Shown one piece after another: positions 49,603-58,568 of a stretch of 64,000 nt of DNA; position 1 is the stretch's first letter, and each line of letters opens with the position of its first letter. Source of the stretch: Aliarcobacter trophiarum LMG 25534 (GTDB lineage Bacteria; Campylobacterota; Campylobacteria; Campylobacterales; Arcobacteraceae); contig NZ_CP031367.1 of NCBI RefSeq assembly GCF_003355515.1, positions 1,302,001 through 1,366,000 of the forward strand. The letters run 5' to 3'. The position numbers were made by a program, and so were the translations under genes. A model generated the notes under the pieces. It ran no database searches and was not told the DNA's origin. It was given only the letters and a program-made list of their open reading frames with translations.

Positions 49603-50390
49603 TTTTTAATCTCTATCCACTTATCTAAATCACAAAATATCTTGTTTAGAGTATTTAATACATAATCCTTTGCTTCTGTCTGTATTCTTCTAAAAAATAG
49701 ATATTTTCTAGCAGCTTCAACATCTCCTAACTCTTTTGCCTCAATAGCTTTTTTTGCAAAGTCAGTATTATTATAAGCCATTTCCCAAACGGTACTCCCC
49801 AAATATCTACTCATTGTAATAATTTTATCATTTTTAACAGGAAAATATTTTGGGTCTTTTACAAAATCACAAATTACTGAGTTTGAATCAAGATATTTAT
49901 GTCCAAAGAAGTTTATAAATTGCTCACTATAATAATCCTCTTCCATAGAGATAGCCCTTGTTAGTGCAAAAATAAGATTATCTTCAGGATTTTTCTCTAT
50001 TTTTTTTATCTTTTTCATAGTTGCAATTGCATTTTTTCCATCAAGTTCACCATCTCCTAAAGGAATTATCCACTTAACATTTCCAAAACTTCCAACTTTT
50101 TTTATCTCATCTAAAACCAAACTTGAAGTTTTATTTCCACCTACATCAACAATAACTTCATGCTTATCATCCATCAAAATAAGTTCATCTAGTTCTGTAA
50201 TTTTATTAGTTCCAAGCATTCTTTTATTTACTATTTCAGTTCTTGTAAAAGATTGAGAATCGTTATTTTCATCATCAATTTCAATATAAGTGATTTTTTT
50301 ACCATGTTTTTTATATAAGTATGGAGCAATAACTTGCATAGCAACAGTAGATTTACCTACTCCACCCTTTGTTTGAGGAATTATTATCAT
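49599..50390 (-). CDS. ParA/MinD-like P-loop ATPase
   Basis: 263 residues. It opens IIIPQTKGGVGKSTVAMQV, a deviant Walker A KGGVGKST at residues 8-15 with the signature lysine K8 of the ParA/MinD group. A second motif VIVDVGGNK replaces the usual VIIDTPP. It lacks an N-terminal DNA-binding domain, and no parB or parS-like repeat is nearby, so it is not a standard chromosome partition ATPase. The co-encoded tail-anchored small protein suggests a spatial-positioning pair at the membrane. Similar orphan ParA proteins position chemoreceptor arrays, carboxysomes or secretion machines in other bacteria; cargo here is unknown. Confidence 0.82.
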   Translation of the reverse strand: MIIIPQTKGGVGKSTVAMQVIAPYLYKKHGKKITYIEIDDENNDSQSFTRTEIVNKRMLGTNKITELDELILMDDKHEVIVDVGGNKTSSLVLDEIKKVGSFGNVKWIIPLGDGELDGKNAIATMKKIKKIEKNPEDNLIFALTRAISMEEDYYSEQFINFFGHKYLDSNSVICDFVKDPKYFPVKNDKIITMSRYLGSTVWEMAYNNTDFAKKAIEAKELGDVEAARKYLFFRRIQTEAKDYVLNTLNKIFCDLDKWIEIKK

Positions 50391-50439
50391 TTCATAAGCC
50401 TTTTTAAACAGATATTCTTTGATTTTATCTAAACTATCA

Positions 50440-51264
50440 TTAAATAATTATTGCATCACTAATGTGCAGTTTACCGCTATTACAATATTTTTTTATCTTA
50501 AAAGAGTTTATAGCTCTTCCATCTTCTATATCTACAACCATCATTTGAAGTATTGCTTTACAAGAGTTTGGAACTTCAAAGTGAGAACCTATTCCAGTCG
50601 TTGCTCTTTTAATTGGTGCTTTTTCATCCATTCCTATAACATTATCATAGCAACCAGTTAATCCAATATCTGTCAAATAGGCAGTATTTTGAAAAATTTG
50701 TAAATCATCTGTTCCTACATGTGTATGTGTCCCACAAATTGCACTAACTTTGCCTTTAAACATCATAAGCATAACTCTTTTTTCACTTGTTGCTTCACCA
50801 TGAAAATCTACAAAAATATTTTTTATATTTTGTTCTTCTAAATTTTGTATTAATTTTGTAGCCCAATTAAATGGATTTTCAACCAAAGGCATAGCAAATT
50901 GACCCATTAGATTTATAACTGCCAATTTCTCACTTTTATCTCCAATTTTTACATCACAAATAGCTACTCCACTTCCAACTACTCCTTCTGGATAGTTATC
51001 AGGTCTTAACACTTTCCCGCTTTCATGTAAAATTTGAACATCTTTTTTTTTATCAAAGCTATGATTTCCACCTGTTATTATATCTATTCCACTAGACATT
51101 AACTCTTTAAAACTATCAAGAGTAAGCCCAAAACCATGACTTGCATTTTCACCATTTGCTATTATAAAGTCAATATTGTTCTCTTCTTTTATATTTTTTA
51201 AACTATCTTTTATTATTTTTCTTCCAGGGCGACCTACAATATCACCTATAAATCCTATTCTCAA
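50440..51264 (-). CDS. YmdB-like metallophosphoesterase (TIGR00282)
   Basis: 274 residues. The dinuclear metal site is seen as GFIGDIVGRPGR, NGENASHGFGLT, TGGNHSFD, VDFHGEATSEK, and CGTHTHVGTDD, in the order of the TIGR00282 family. B. subtilis YmdB has cyclic-nucleotide phosphodiesterase activity and affects biofilm choice; the substrate here is unproven. It overlaps the sensor kinase gene upstream by 4 bases, so it may be transcribed with the signalling cluster. Confidence 0.88.
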   Translation of the reverse strand: MRIGFIGDIVGRPGRKIIKDSLKNIKEENNIDFIIANGENASHGFGLTLDSFKELMSSGIDIITGGNHSFDKKKDVQILHESGKVLRPDNYPEGVVGSGVAICDVKIGDKSEKLAVINLMGQFAMPLVENPFNWATKLIQNLEEQNIKNIFVDFHGEATSEKRVMLMMFKGKVSAICGTHTHVGTDDLQIFQNTAYLTDIGLTGCYDNVIGMDEKAPIKRATTGIGSHFEVPNSCKAILQMMVVDIEDGRAINSFKIKKYCNSGKLHISDAIII

Positions 51265-53678
51265 ACATTATCCTCTTTTTTTAATCTAATTTCAAAAAGT
51301 GCACCATTATCTTCATTATAAGCTTTTATACTACCATTATGCTCTTCAACTATTTTTTTAGCAATAGATAGTCCTATTCCCATTCCACCTTGAGTCTTTG
51401 AGCTAGTAAATGGTTCAAATAGTTTTTTTAGTATATCTTTACTTAAACCACCAGCATTATCTTTAAATCTTACAAGAATACTATTTTTATCTTCCAAGAT
51501 ATCTATTTTTAGCTCTCTTTTATCATAATCTTCTATTTTTATTAACTCATCTAAAGCATTATTTATAATTATTATCCAAATCTGCTCAATTCTTTGTTTT
51601 TGGACATTACTCATAAATATATATTTATCACTATTTACACTATTTATATCAAAAACTTCGCCATTTAGATATATTTTTGAAATATGTTTTGCTCTATTAT
51701 GTGCCATTGTTAAAGCTGTAAGTATAGTCGCATATATATTAAAATTGGATTTTACACCCTCTTTTGAATGTGATATTTCTCTCATACTTTCAACTATATT
51801 TGCAATTCTATTTAAGCCCTCTTTCATCTTTTGACTATCTTGAAGCATTCTATCTTTTATCGCACTTGGTTCTAAATCTTCTATATCATAGAGCATTAAC
51901 TCTAAATTCCCTTTTACATATGTTAATGGAGTATTTATCTCATGAGTAATCCCAGCAGATAAAGCTCCTATATAGCTAAGTTTTGCACTTTTAATCTGCT
52001 CTTGATAGTGTATTATGTCTTTTGCTTTACTCTTTTTTATCTCTTTTTTTATAGTTTTTTCAAGATTAAAATTAAGTTCTTGAAGCTCTCTTTTATCCTC
52101 TAAAGAGTTTAATATAAATATAATTCTCTCTTTTTTTGATAAAAGTATCAAAGATAGTTCAAGATGAATTGGAGTTTTATCTTTCTTTATAAAAATCTTC
52201 TCCACTTTTAAAATTTTTGTCAAATCTCCAATACTATTTAACATCTTGCTTAATATATCTTTTGAACTAGGCACTATTACATCAATAGCAGATAAACCTA
52301 GTAGCTCTTTTTCACTATATCCTAGAAGAGTCATCATTTTATTATTTATTTTTACAAACTGTCCCCCAAGGTTTAATAGAGCAATTCCACTATCAACATT
52401 TTCAAAAATCGCATCATACTCATCTATTTTTGTATTTAAATCTTGATATAAATTATAAATTCTTTTTTTATCTGTAACATCTTGGCAAATAACATTATAT
52501 ACGAACGACTCATCAGCTAAAGATATCTCTTCCACAAAAATATCGACCCAAAAACTCTCTAGATTTTTTCTTTTACCTTGAATATTTCTTAGTTCAAAAG
52601 TTTTACTATTTAAACTATTTTTTAGAGCCTTTTTTAGAACTTGCTTCATATCCTTAAAGATAAATAGAGTATATTTATGCCCAATAAGTTCACTTTGTTC
52701 ATATCCTAAAAAACTACTAAAAGCATGACTTATATCAGATATAACTCCTTGTTTATCTATTTGTATAAACATAATATGTTCATTCATTATTTTTTGATTC
52801 TCATTTAAAGCCAAAGAGTTCTCTTCTATATCAAAATTTAATTTTTTATTTTCATCTTCTACTTTTTTGTTATCTCTATTTATAATTGTTGTAAAAATAT
52901 ATGCTAAAACTATTGCTAAAATAAATATAAAAAGTGTTATAAAACTATAATAATCATTTCTCAATACATCTTGCGTATTAGAAGCTTTTTTTATATAAAA
53001 TGTATAAAACTTATTATCTTTTATATATACTTTTTTAGAGATATAATCACTACTATTTATCTCTGTTTTAGATAAGTCAAAAAAGACACCGTGTGTATCT
53101 TGAATTAAAATTCTATTACTATATGAGCTTGAAATATCGTCAAAGAGTGTTTTTAAATCAACTTTAATAATATAGAACTCTTTTTCCCCTCTTATTGCAA
53201 AATTTAAGAAATCTCTATTTCCATCTTCACAAAAGTGAAAAATCTCAAACCTATCTAAGTTTTGTAACTCTTTAAAATATGGTTCCATATATAAAGTTCT
53301 AAGTCCCTTGACTGGTATATTTCTATTTGCATTTTGATTATAAAGCTTTAAACTCTCTTTTGAAGAGAAAGAGACTATCTTGAAATTTAAAATATTTTTA
53401 TCTTCAAATATGTACTTTTTTATATTATTAGTGACATCCTTTTTATCACTATTATTAGATAAAAATCTCTCAACTAATCCTAGCTTTTCATCATATTTTC
53501 TTATAAAATTTAAAAAGCTATCACTTTTTGCATCTAAAATATACTCTAATTTATCACTCTCAACTTTATTGCTATACTCTGTATAGTATTTATGAAATGC
53601 AATATTTATAACCAATAGGATTATTATAATAAGCAGAATAAATGCACTAAAAAGTTTTATATTAAAAGTCATCTTCAT
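51261..53678 (-). CDS. Membrane PAS sensor histidine kinase (intact)
   Basis: 805 residues. Two membrane helices (about 6-28 and 245-265) surround a periplasmic sensor of about 215 residues. Two PAS domains (about 300-410 and 425-535) follow a coiled coil. The H-box is ALSAGITHEINTPLTYVKG. The ATPase part is complete: N-box IIINNALDELIK, G1 KDNAGGLS, F-box FEPFTSSK, G2 GGMGIGLSIAKK. The gene start overlaps the preceding kinase gene by 17 bases, so both are co-produced and could form a heteromeric sensor. The likely partner is the single-domain response regulator at 55.6 kb. Confidence 0.93.
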   Translation of the reverse strand: MKMTFNIKLFSAFILLIIIILLVINIAFHKYYTEYSNKVESDKLEYILDAKSDSFLNFIRKYDEKLGLVERFLSNNSDKKDVTNNIKKYIFEDKNILNFKIVSFSSKESLKLYNQNANRNIPVKGLRTLYMEPYFKELQNLDRFEIFHFCEDGNRDFLNFAIRGEKEFYIIKVDLKTLFDDISSSYSNRILIQDTHGVFFDLSKTEINSSDYISKKVYIKDNKFYTFYIKKASNTQDVLRNDYYSFITLFIFILAIVLAYIFTTIINRDNKKVEDENKKLNFDIEENSLALNENQKIMNEHIMFIQIDKQGVISDISHAFSSFLGYEQSELIGHKYTLFIFKDMKQVLKKALKNSLNSKTFELRNIQGKRKNLESFWVDIFVEEISLADESFVYNVICQDVTDKKRIYNLYQDLNTKIDEYDAIFENVDSGIALLNLGGQFVKINNKMMTLLGYSEKELLGLSAIDVIVPSSKDILSKMLNSIGDLTKILKVEKIFIKKDKTPIHLELSLILLSKKERIIFILNSLEDKRELQELNFNLEKTIKKEIKKSKAKDIIHYQEQIKSAKLSYIGALSAGITHEINTPLTYVKGNLELMLYDIEDLEPSAIKDRMLQDSQKMKEGLNRIANIVESMREISHSKEGVKSNFNIYATILTALTMAHNRAKHISKIYLNGEVFDINSVNSDKYIFMSNVQKQRIEQIWIIIINNALDELIKIEDYDKRELKIDILEDKNSILVRFKDNAGGLSKDILKKLFEPFTSSKTQGGMGIGLSIAKKIVEEHNGSIKAYNEDNGALFEIRLKKEDNV

Positions 53679-55578
53679 TGTTGCTCTTTTTAAATTTTAT
53701 GTAATAGCTTGTTTTCTCTTCTAAAACTTTAGACCAGAAAATAGCTTGATTTTTCTCTATTAAAAGCTTTGCTAGATGTAGTTTTGTATCAAAATATTTA
53801 TCATCTTCAAACTTTAGTATCTCTTTTAAAAAGTTCTCTTTCCTAATATCTTTAATATTATCTTCAATTTTTAAAACAAAATCTTCGTTTGTATCATACT
53901 CAATCGAAATTATTATTTTTACTCTTTCTATAGAGTAAAGTTTTGATAAATCCAAAATAGAGTAAACAATATTTGATACTATACTTTTTAACTCACTATT
54001 TAAAATATTAACTTCAATATCCTCTTTCAAATCATCTAAAACAACTACTTCTTCACTATTTAGCTTTAAAACCAACTCTTTTACAATTTTAGATATATTT
54101 GCTTTTTTACCAAACTTATTTGAAAATAGAGATTTTGTGTCATTTAAAAGATTTGATAGTTCTAAAAGTTCACTCTCTACACTATTTTTTATCTCTTTTA
54201 ATTCATAAATATCTTTTATGTTATCTAATTTTTGTAACTCAAAAGAAATTTTTGCTATTGGAGTTTTCCACTGATGAGAAAAACTATCTAAAATCTTTGA
54301 CATTAGAGCAATTTTTGTAGAGTTTAAAACAGTTTTATCCTGAACTCTAAGCTCATTTAACTTATTTGACAAATCCTCTTTTAAAATTCTATTTGCCTTT
54401 TCAAGTTGCTTTATAGCAGTTATATCTGTTCTAATTGAACTATAACCACAAATTGTTTTATCACTATTATATATAGGAAATAAAGATGTTCTAATCCAAT
54501 ATGTATTTCCAAATTTATCTTTATTCTTTAGCTCTCCATTCCAAATTTTAAGTTTTTTAAGATCCTTCCAAAACTTTCTATAGAAGTTAATTGATATATC
54601 AGGATGTCTTAAGATATTTACATTTTTTCCCAAAATATCAGACTTTGAATATCCAGAAACTTCACAAAAATATTTTGTTACAAATGTAATTTTCCCATCT
54701 AAATCTGTATCTAACTTTAGTACATATTCATCAAGTTGAGAAAAAAGCTCACTATACTTATGCTCTATCTCTCTATTTTTATACTTTAAAATCCTGATTA
54801 AATATATCAAAAAACTTAGAACTGCTAAAATAACTATAGAAAATATAGTTAAAAAAAGATAGTAGTTCTCTAATTCTATTACTTTTACACTATCTTCAAA
54901 GCTATTTTTATTTAGATATATAGTTTTTTTATCTGTTAGAACTAAAACCTCTATAAAGTTTTTATCTATTTTATTATTATCTAAAAGTAAAATACTTTTT
55001 TTGTTTAAATCTCCATTTATACTTTCAAGGAACTTTTCAAAGTCAAACTCAAAATTAACAAAACCTAAAAGCTCTAATTTTTCATCAATAATAGCTTTTG
55101 AAAAGATTATATATAGTTTATCATCTTCCATTTTTATATCACTACTATCTTTTTTTGTAGATTTTGTCTTTAAAACTATCTCATCTGCAAATTTATCTTC
55201 TATTTGCTCATCTTTGAAATTTAAGATATAAATAGCATCCTTTGTATAAAAACTAATATCATACAACTCTATATGTTTATAAAAAGAGAATTGTGGTTCG
55301 AATTCTAAATAAAGTCTCTCTTTAAGAGAGTTTTGTGAGTTATTTTGTAAAATTGAGATTATCTTATTGCTTTGTACAAACTCATTAAAATATATAAAAT
55401 CTGCTCTTTTTTTTAGATCATTAAAATAACTATCGTAGCTACTTAGTATCTCATTTTTTTTACTCTCCTCTAAGTTTTTCAAACTATTTGTTTTAAAACT
55501 GTTTAAACCTATAATAGCTAATAAAGAGGTGATAAAAAAGAGCACCAAGCACCTATAAAATAGGTGTTGTTCTCGCAT
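53662..55578 (-). CDS. Membrane PAS histidine-kinase-like protein with degenerate ATPase domain
   Basis: 638 residues. Membrane helices near 9-25 and 240-260 flank a periplasmic sensor. An Aer-type PAS (about 285-395) has LRHPDISINFYRKFWKDLKK, IWNGELKNKDKFGNTYWIRT and GYSSIRTDIT, the pattern of redox or energy sensors. The H-box SFSHQWKTPIAKISFELQK keeps its histidine. The ATPase half is eroded: the N-box reads SNIVYSILDLSK, G1 is EDNIKDIRK instead of DxGxG, and no GLGL box is visible. It probably cannot bind ATP normally. It lies between the response regulator and the intact kinase, overlapping the latter. Confidence 0.88.
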   Translation of the reverse strand: MREQHLFYRCLVLFFITSLLAIIGLNSFKTNSLKNLEESKKNEILSSYDSYFNDLKKRADFIYFNEFVQSNKIISILQNNSQNSLKERLYLEFEPQFSFYKHIELYDISFYTKDAIYILNFKDEQIEDKFADEIVLKTKSTKKDSSDIKMEDDKLYIIFSKAIIDEKLELLGFVNFEFDFEKFLESINGDLNKKSILLLDNNKIDKNFIEVLVLTDKKTIYLNKNSFEDSVKVIELENYYLFLTIFSIVILAVLSFLIYLIRILKYKNREIEHKYSELFSQLDEYVLKLDTDLDGKITFVTKYFCEVSGYSKSDILGKNVNILRHPDISINFYRKFWKDLKKLKIWNGELKNKDKFGNTYWIRTSLFPIYNSDKTICGYSSIRTDITAIKQLEKANRILKEDLSNKLNELRVQDKTVLNSTKIALMSKILDSFSHQWKTPIAKISFELQKLDNIKDIYELKEIKNSVESELLELSNLLNDTKSLFSNKFGKKANISKIVKELVLKLNSEEVVVLDDLKEDIEVNILNSELKSIVSNIVYSILDLSKLYSIERVKIIISIEYDTNEDFVLKIEDNIKDIRKENFLKEILKFEDDKYFDTKLHLAKLLIEKNQAIFWSKVLEEKTSYYIKFKKSNNEDDF

Positions 55579-55580
55579 TC

Positions 55581-55952
55581 TTAAGCTTCTAATACTTCAA
55601 AAATCTTTTTTTCTAATGCATCTAGTGAACTAAAAGGTTTCATAATATAGTTTGTTGCACCTATTTTATGAGATTTTAGAACTTTGTCAAGTGTTGAATA
55701 AGCAGTCATCATAATAACTTTTTGTTCACTATTTTTTTCTATTAATTTTTCTAAAACTTCCAAACCATTCATTTGAGGCATCATAATATCAAGTAATACT
55801 AAATCATAGTTTGTACCATTATTTGAAGATAGTGCTGAAAGTGGATTTGAAAATGTTGTCACAGAAAACTTTGGATTTCTACTTAGAAATCTATTTAACA
55901 TATCTAGAATCTCTACCTCATCATCTATTATTGCTATATTTATTTTATTCAT
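55581..55952 (-). CDS. Single-domain response regulator
   Basis: 123 residues, a receiver domain only. Asp pair IIDDE near residues 9-11, phospho-acceptor in LVLLDIMMP (about Asp54), Thr in MMTAYS, and the conserved Lys in MKPFS. No DNA-binding or enzymatic output domain, so it acts by protein contact, like CheY or Spo0F. It overlaps the chemoreceptor gene by 4 bases upstream and lies 2 bp before the kinase-like gene, so it is the expected phosphoryl acceptor of this cluster. Confidence 0.93.
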   Translation of the reverse strand: MNKINIAIIDDEVEILDMLNRFLSRNPKFSVTTFSNPLSALSSNNGTNYDLVLLDIMMPQMNGLEVLEKLIEKNSEQKVIMMTAYSTLDKVLKSHKIGATNYIMKPFSSLDALEKKIFEVLEA

Positions 55953-57355
55953 TTTTTCTCCTCATTAAATAGTTTACTAGCAGCTTCTTTCATAACTTGC
56001 TCATTTTTCTCTTCAAGAATTCTATCTAAGAATATAAACACTTGTTCACTTGCTTTTTCAACAAGATCAATTTTATTCTCAATTAACTCTTTTGAACAAG
56101 CAATTTCAGAACCAGAACACTCATTTGCAAGGATATTTGCCTCTTTATGAACAATTGTGTGTGGAGTATCTAAGCCTTTATAAGATTGTGTGAAGCTAAA
56201 CTCTTGTTTTCCAAGCCCTGTGTTATACCATTGTCCCAATCTACACTGAGTATGATCAACTGGTTTGAAGTTGTGTGTATTTCCAAAGATTAGTTGATAT
56301 AGGTTGTTTTTATAAATTACGTGGTCAAGTTTTGCAAGATTTATAAAGATTTTATTTGAGATACTTTCAACTTCATAAACAGCTCTATTTGAATTTTTTT
56401 GGAATGTATTCATCAATTTACTTAAAGACTCTATTCTTCCTTTTGTCTCATTTACAACACCTGTTACAATATCTGAGCTCTCTTTAATCTTTTCAGTCTC
56501 TTTTTGAATAGTTGTAACAACATCTTTTATCTGTTTTGCTGCATCAGCACTTCTACTTGCAAGATTTCTTACTTCCTGTGCAACAACTGCAAAACCTTTT
56601 CCAGCTTCTCCTGCTGTTGCTGCTTCTACTGCTGCATTTAGTGAAAGAATATTTGTTTGAAATGCAATTTCTTGAATGATATTTATAACAGAAGCAATAT
56701 CTTTGCTCTTTGAAACTAAAGACTCTACAACTTCATTTTCACTAGCAATCTCTTTGTATAAGTTCTCTGTGTCAATTACAACCTCTTTTGTAAGAGTTAA
56801 TCCTTGAGTTGAACCATTTGCAGTCTCTCTTGACTCTTTTTGCATATCTTGAAGTTCTTTTAAAAGCTCTAAATATGTGTTTTGTGTATCACTTAGAGAC
56901 TTAGTCATATTTTTATTATGTCTTTCTAAAAGTCCACCCTCTTTATTATCATGAATTGAAGTTTTTTGCAAAGATACAATAGTATAGTTATCATATTTTT
57001 TTACTAACATTTTTGCTTCACACTCTTCTAGAACAACTCTCTCTTCATTATCTTTTACTGCATCTACAATTGGAGAAAAATCTTTTATATTTGTTTTAGA
57101 TAAATCATTTGCAAAAAAAAGTTTATAATTTTCATCGAAAATTACAAGCCCCTCTTCTTGAGAAAAACTTGAGATAGTTTTATATAACTCTATCTCTTTA
57201 TCTTTACTTTTAGTAACACTATCTAATTTAATAATAAAATCTTTTTTACTAAGCTCTAACTCTCTATCTTTCTCTTCTAAACTAGTTTTAAGTTCTAAAA
57301 TCTCTTTTTTTAAGCCTTCTATCAAACTATTATCTACTTTACTTCCAAAAAACAT
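55949..57355 (-). CDS. Soluble methyl-accepting chemoreceptor with CZB zinc-binding domain
   Basis: 468 residues without membrane helices. An N-terminal coiled coil (5-50) and a small PAS-like region (about 60-130; [19 protein letters not shown]) are followed by a short-type signalling hairpin with [20 protein letters not shown] and [15 protein letters not shown]. The C-terminal CZB domain has [13 protein letters not shown] and [13 protein letters not shown], with the Cys and His residues that bind zinc in this family. H. pylori TlpD, a soluble CZB receptor, is an analogue. It should signal through CheA/CheW from the cytoplasm. Coupled to a response regulator and two kinase-type genes. Confidence 0.92.
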   Translation of the reverse strand: MFFGSKVDNSLIEGLKKEILELKTSLEEKDRELELSKKDFIIKLDSVTKSKDKEIELYKTISSFSQEEGLVIFDENYKLFFANDLSKTNIKDFSPIVDAVKDNEERVVLEECEAKMLVKKYDNYTIVSLQKTSIHDNKEGGLLERHNKNMTKSLSDTQNTYLELLKELQDMQKESRETANGSTQGLTLTKEVVIDTENLYKEIASENEVVESLVSKSKDIASVINIIQEIAFQTNILSLNAAVEAATAGEAGKGFAVVAQEVRNLASRSADAAKQIKDVVTTIQKETEKIKESSDIVTGVVNETKGRIESLSKLMNTFQKNSNRAVYEVESISNKIFINLAKLDHVIYKNNLYQLIFGNTHNFKPVDHTQCRLGQWYNTGLGKQEFSFTQSYKGLDTPHTIVHKEANILANECSGSEIACSKELIENKIDLVEKASEQVFIFLDRILEEKNEQVMKEAASKLFNEEKK

Positions 57356-57404
57356 TTAATATCCCCTCTTTTTAAATAATTATGAGAAGTTACCAAAAAA
57401 TAAC

Positions 57405-58556
57405 TTAATTTCTATTTAGATGTTTTGCACAAATATAAGCTTCTGCCATAACTATTTGAAAGTTAAACCCCCCTAATTCTCCTGTTATATCCAAACACTC
57501 TCCAAGGAAATATAAGTTTTTTTGTTTTTTACTTTCAAAACTATTTATATCTATCTCATCTAAACAAATACCACCTTTTGTAACTTCTGCTTTTGTATAT
57601 CCAAAATTTCCAGCAGGTGCAAAACTATAAGAGTTTAGAAGTTTTAGATTTTCTATCTCATTATTATTTAATTTACTACAAGATTTATCTTCTAAATCAA
57701 TGCTTTTTAAAAACTCTTTTAAAAAGTTTTTTGGTAGAGGCAAAGAGCTACTAATAAGCTTATTTGTATTTAAAAAACTCTCTATATTTTTATTTGGTAA
57801 AAAATCTATAATAATTTTTCCTTTTGTCCAATATAAAGAGCTAGACAAAACAGCTGGTCCACTAAAACCTTTGTGAGCAAAAAGAAGATTTCCCTCTATT
57901 TTTCTATTTTCCACAAAAATATTACAAAATAGAGAAAGTCCTGATAACTCCTTAAACCAAAATTGCTCTTTTTGAACTGTAAAGCCTACAAGGGCTGGAT
58001 TTAAACTCTTTATTGTATGAGAAAATTTTTGTGCTATTTTAAAAGCAATATCACTAGCATTTAAAACTGGAAAGGATAATCCTCCACTTGCAACAACAAG
58101 CTTTTTTGCTCTTATTTCTTGCTTAGAAGTAAAAATAGTAAAAATCTCATCTTCAAAAACAATATCCAAAACCTTTGTATCAAAAAACTTTTTTATATTT
58201 GTTGTAAGAAGCGAAAACATCTCTATAATCTCATTTGAAGAGTTGCAAAAGTATGCACCTTTTACAATTGTCTCTTTTAGTTTGGGAAATACTCTATTTT
58301 TTGCTAAAAACTCTAGCATATCATCTTTTGAGAAATTTTTTAAAATTTTCTTTATAAGTTCTTCATCTCCTAAATAGCGGTTCTCTTTTACAAATTTATT
58401 TGTAATATTACAATTTCCACCACCAGATACCTTTATTTTTGCTCCTATTTTGCTATTTGCTTCAATCAAACAGACATTTTTAAACTTATTTTTATCTAAA
58501 TTTGAAGCAAACATAAGCCCACTTGCTCCTGCTCCAATTATTGCTATATCGTAAAT
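57405..58556 (-). CDS. BaiN/HI0933-family flavoprotein, apparent ATT start
   Basis: 383 residues if begun at the ATT at 58554-58556. The first ATG (58514) would give 369 residues but remove the FAD-binding loop IIGAGASGL, which is encoded in frame just upstream. Between that loop and an in-frame TAA (the stop of the kinase gene) there is no ATG, GTG or TTG. The ATT follows AAAAAGGA by six bases, ideal for a ribosome site. Other family motifs are KVSGGGNCNITN, VVASGGLSFP, and the C-terminal TKGGICLDEID and FLGECLDITGELGGFNFQ. Physiological role of most members is unknown. Confidence 0.88.
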   Translation of the reverse strand: MYDIAIIGAGASGLMFASNLDKNKFKNVCLIEANSKIGAKIKVSGGGNCNITNKFVKENRYLGDEELIKKILKNFSKDDMLEFLAKNRVFPKLKETIVKGAYFCNSSNEIIEMFSLLTTNIKKFFDTKVLDIVFEDEIFTIFTSKQEIRAKKLVVASGGLSFPVLNASDIAFKIAQKFSHTIKSLNPALVGFTVQKEQFWFKELSGLSLFCNIFVENRKIEGNLLFAHKGFSGPAVLSSSLYWTKGKIIIDFLPNKNIESFLNTNKLISSSLPLPKNFLKEFLKSIDLEDKSCSKLNNNEIENLKLLNSYSFAPAGNFGYTKAEVTKGGICLDEIDINSFESKKQKNLYFLGECLDITGELGGFNFQIVMAEAYICAKHLNRN

Positions 58557-58568
58557 TTTAAATCCTTT

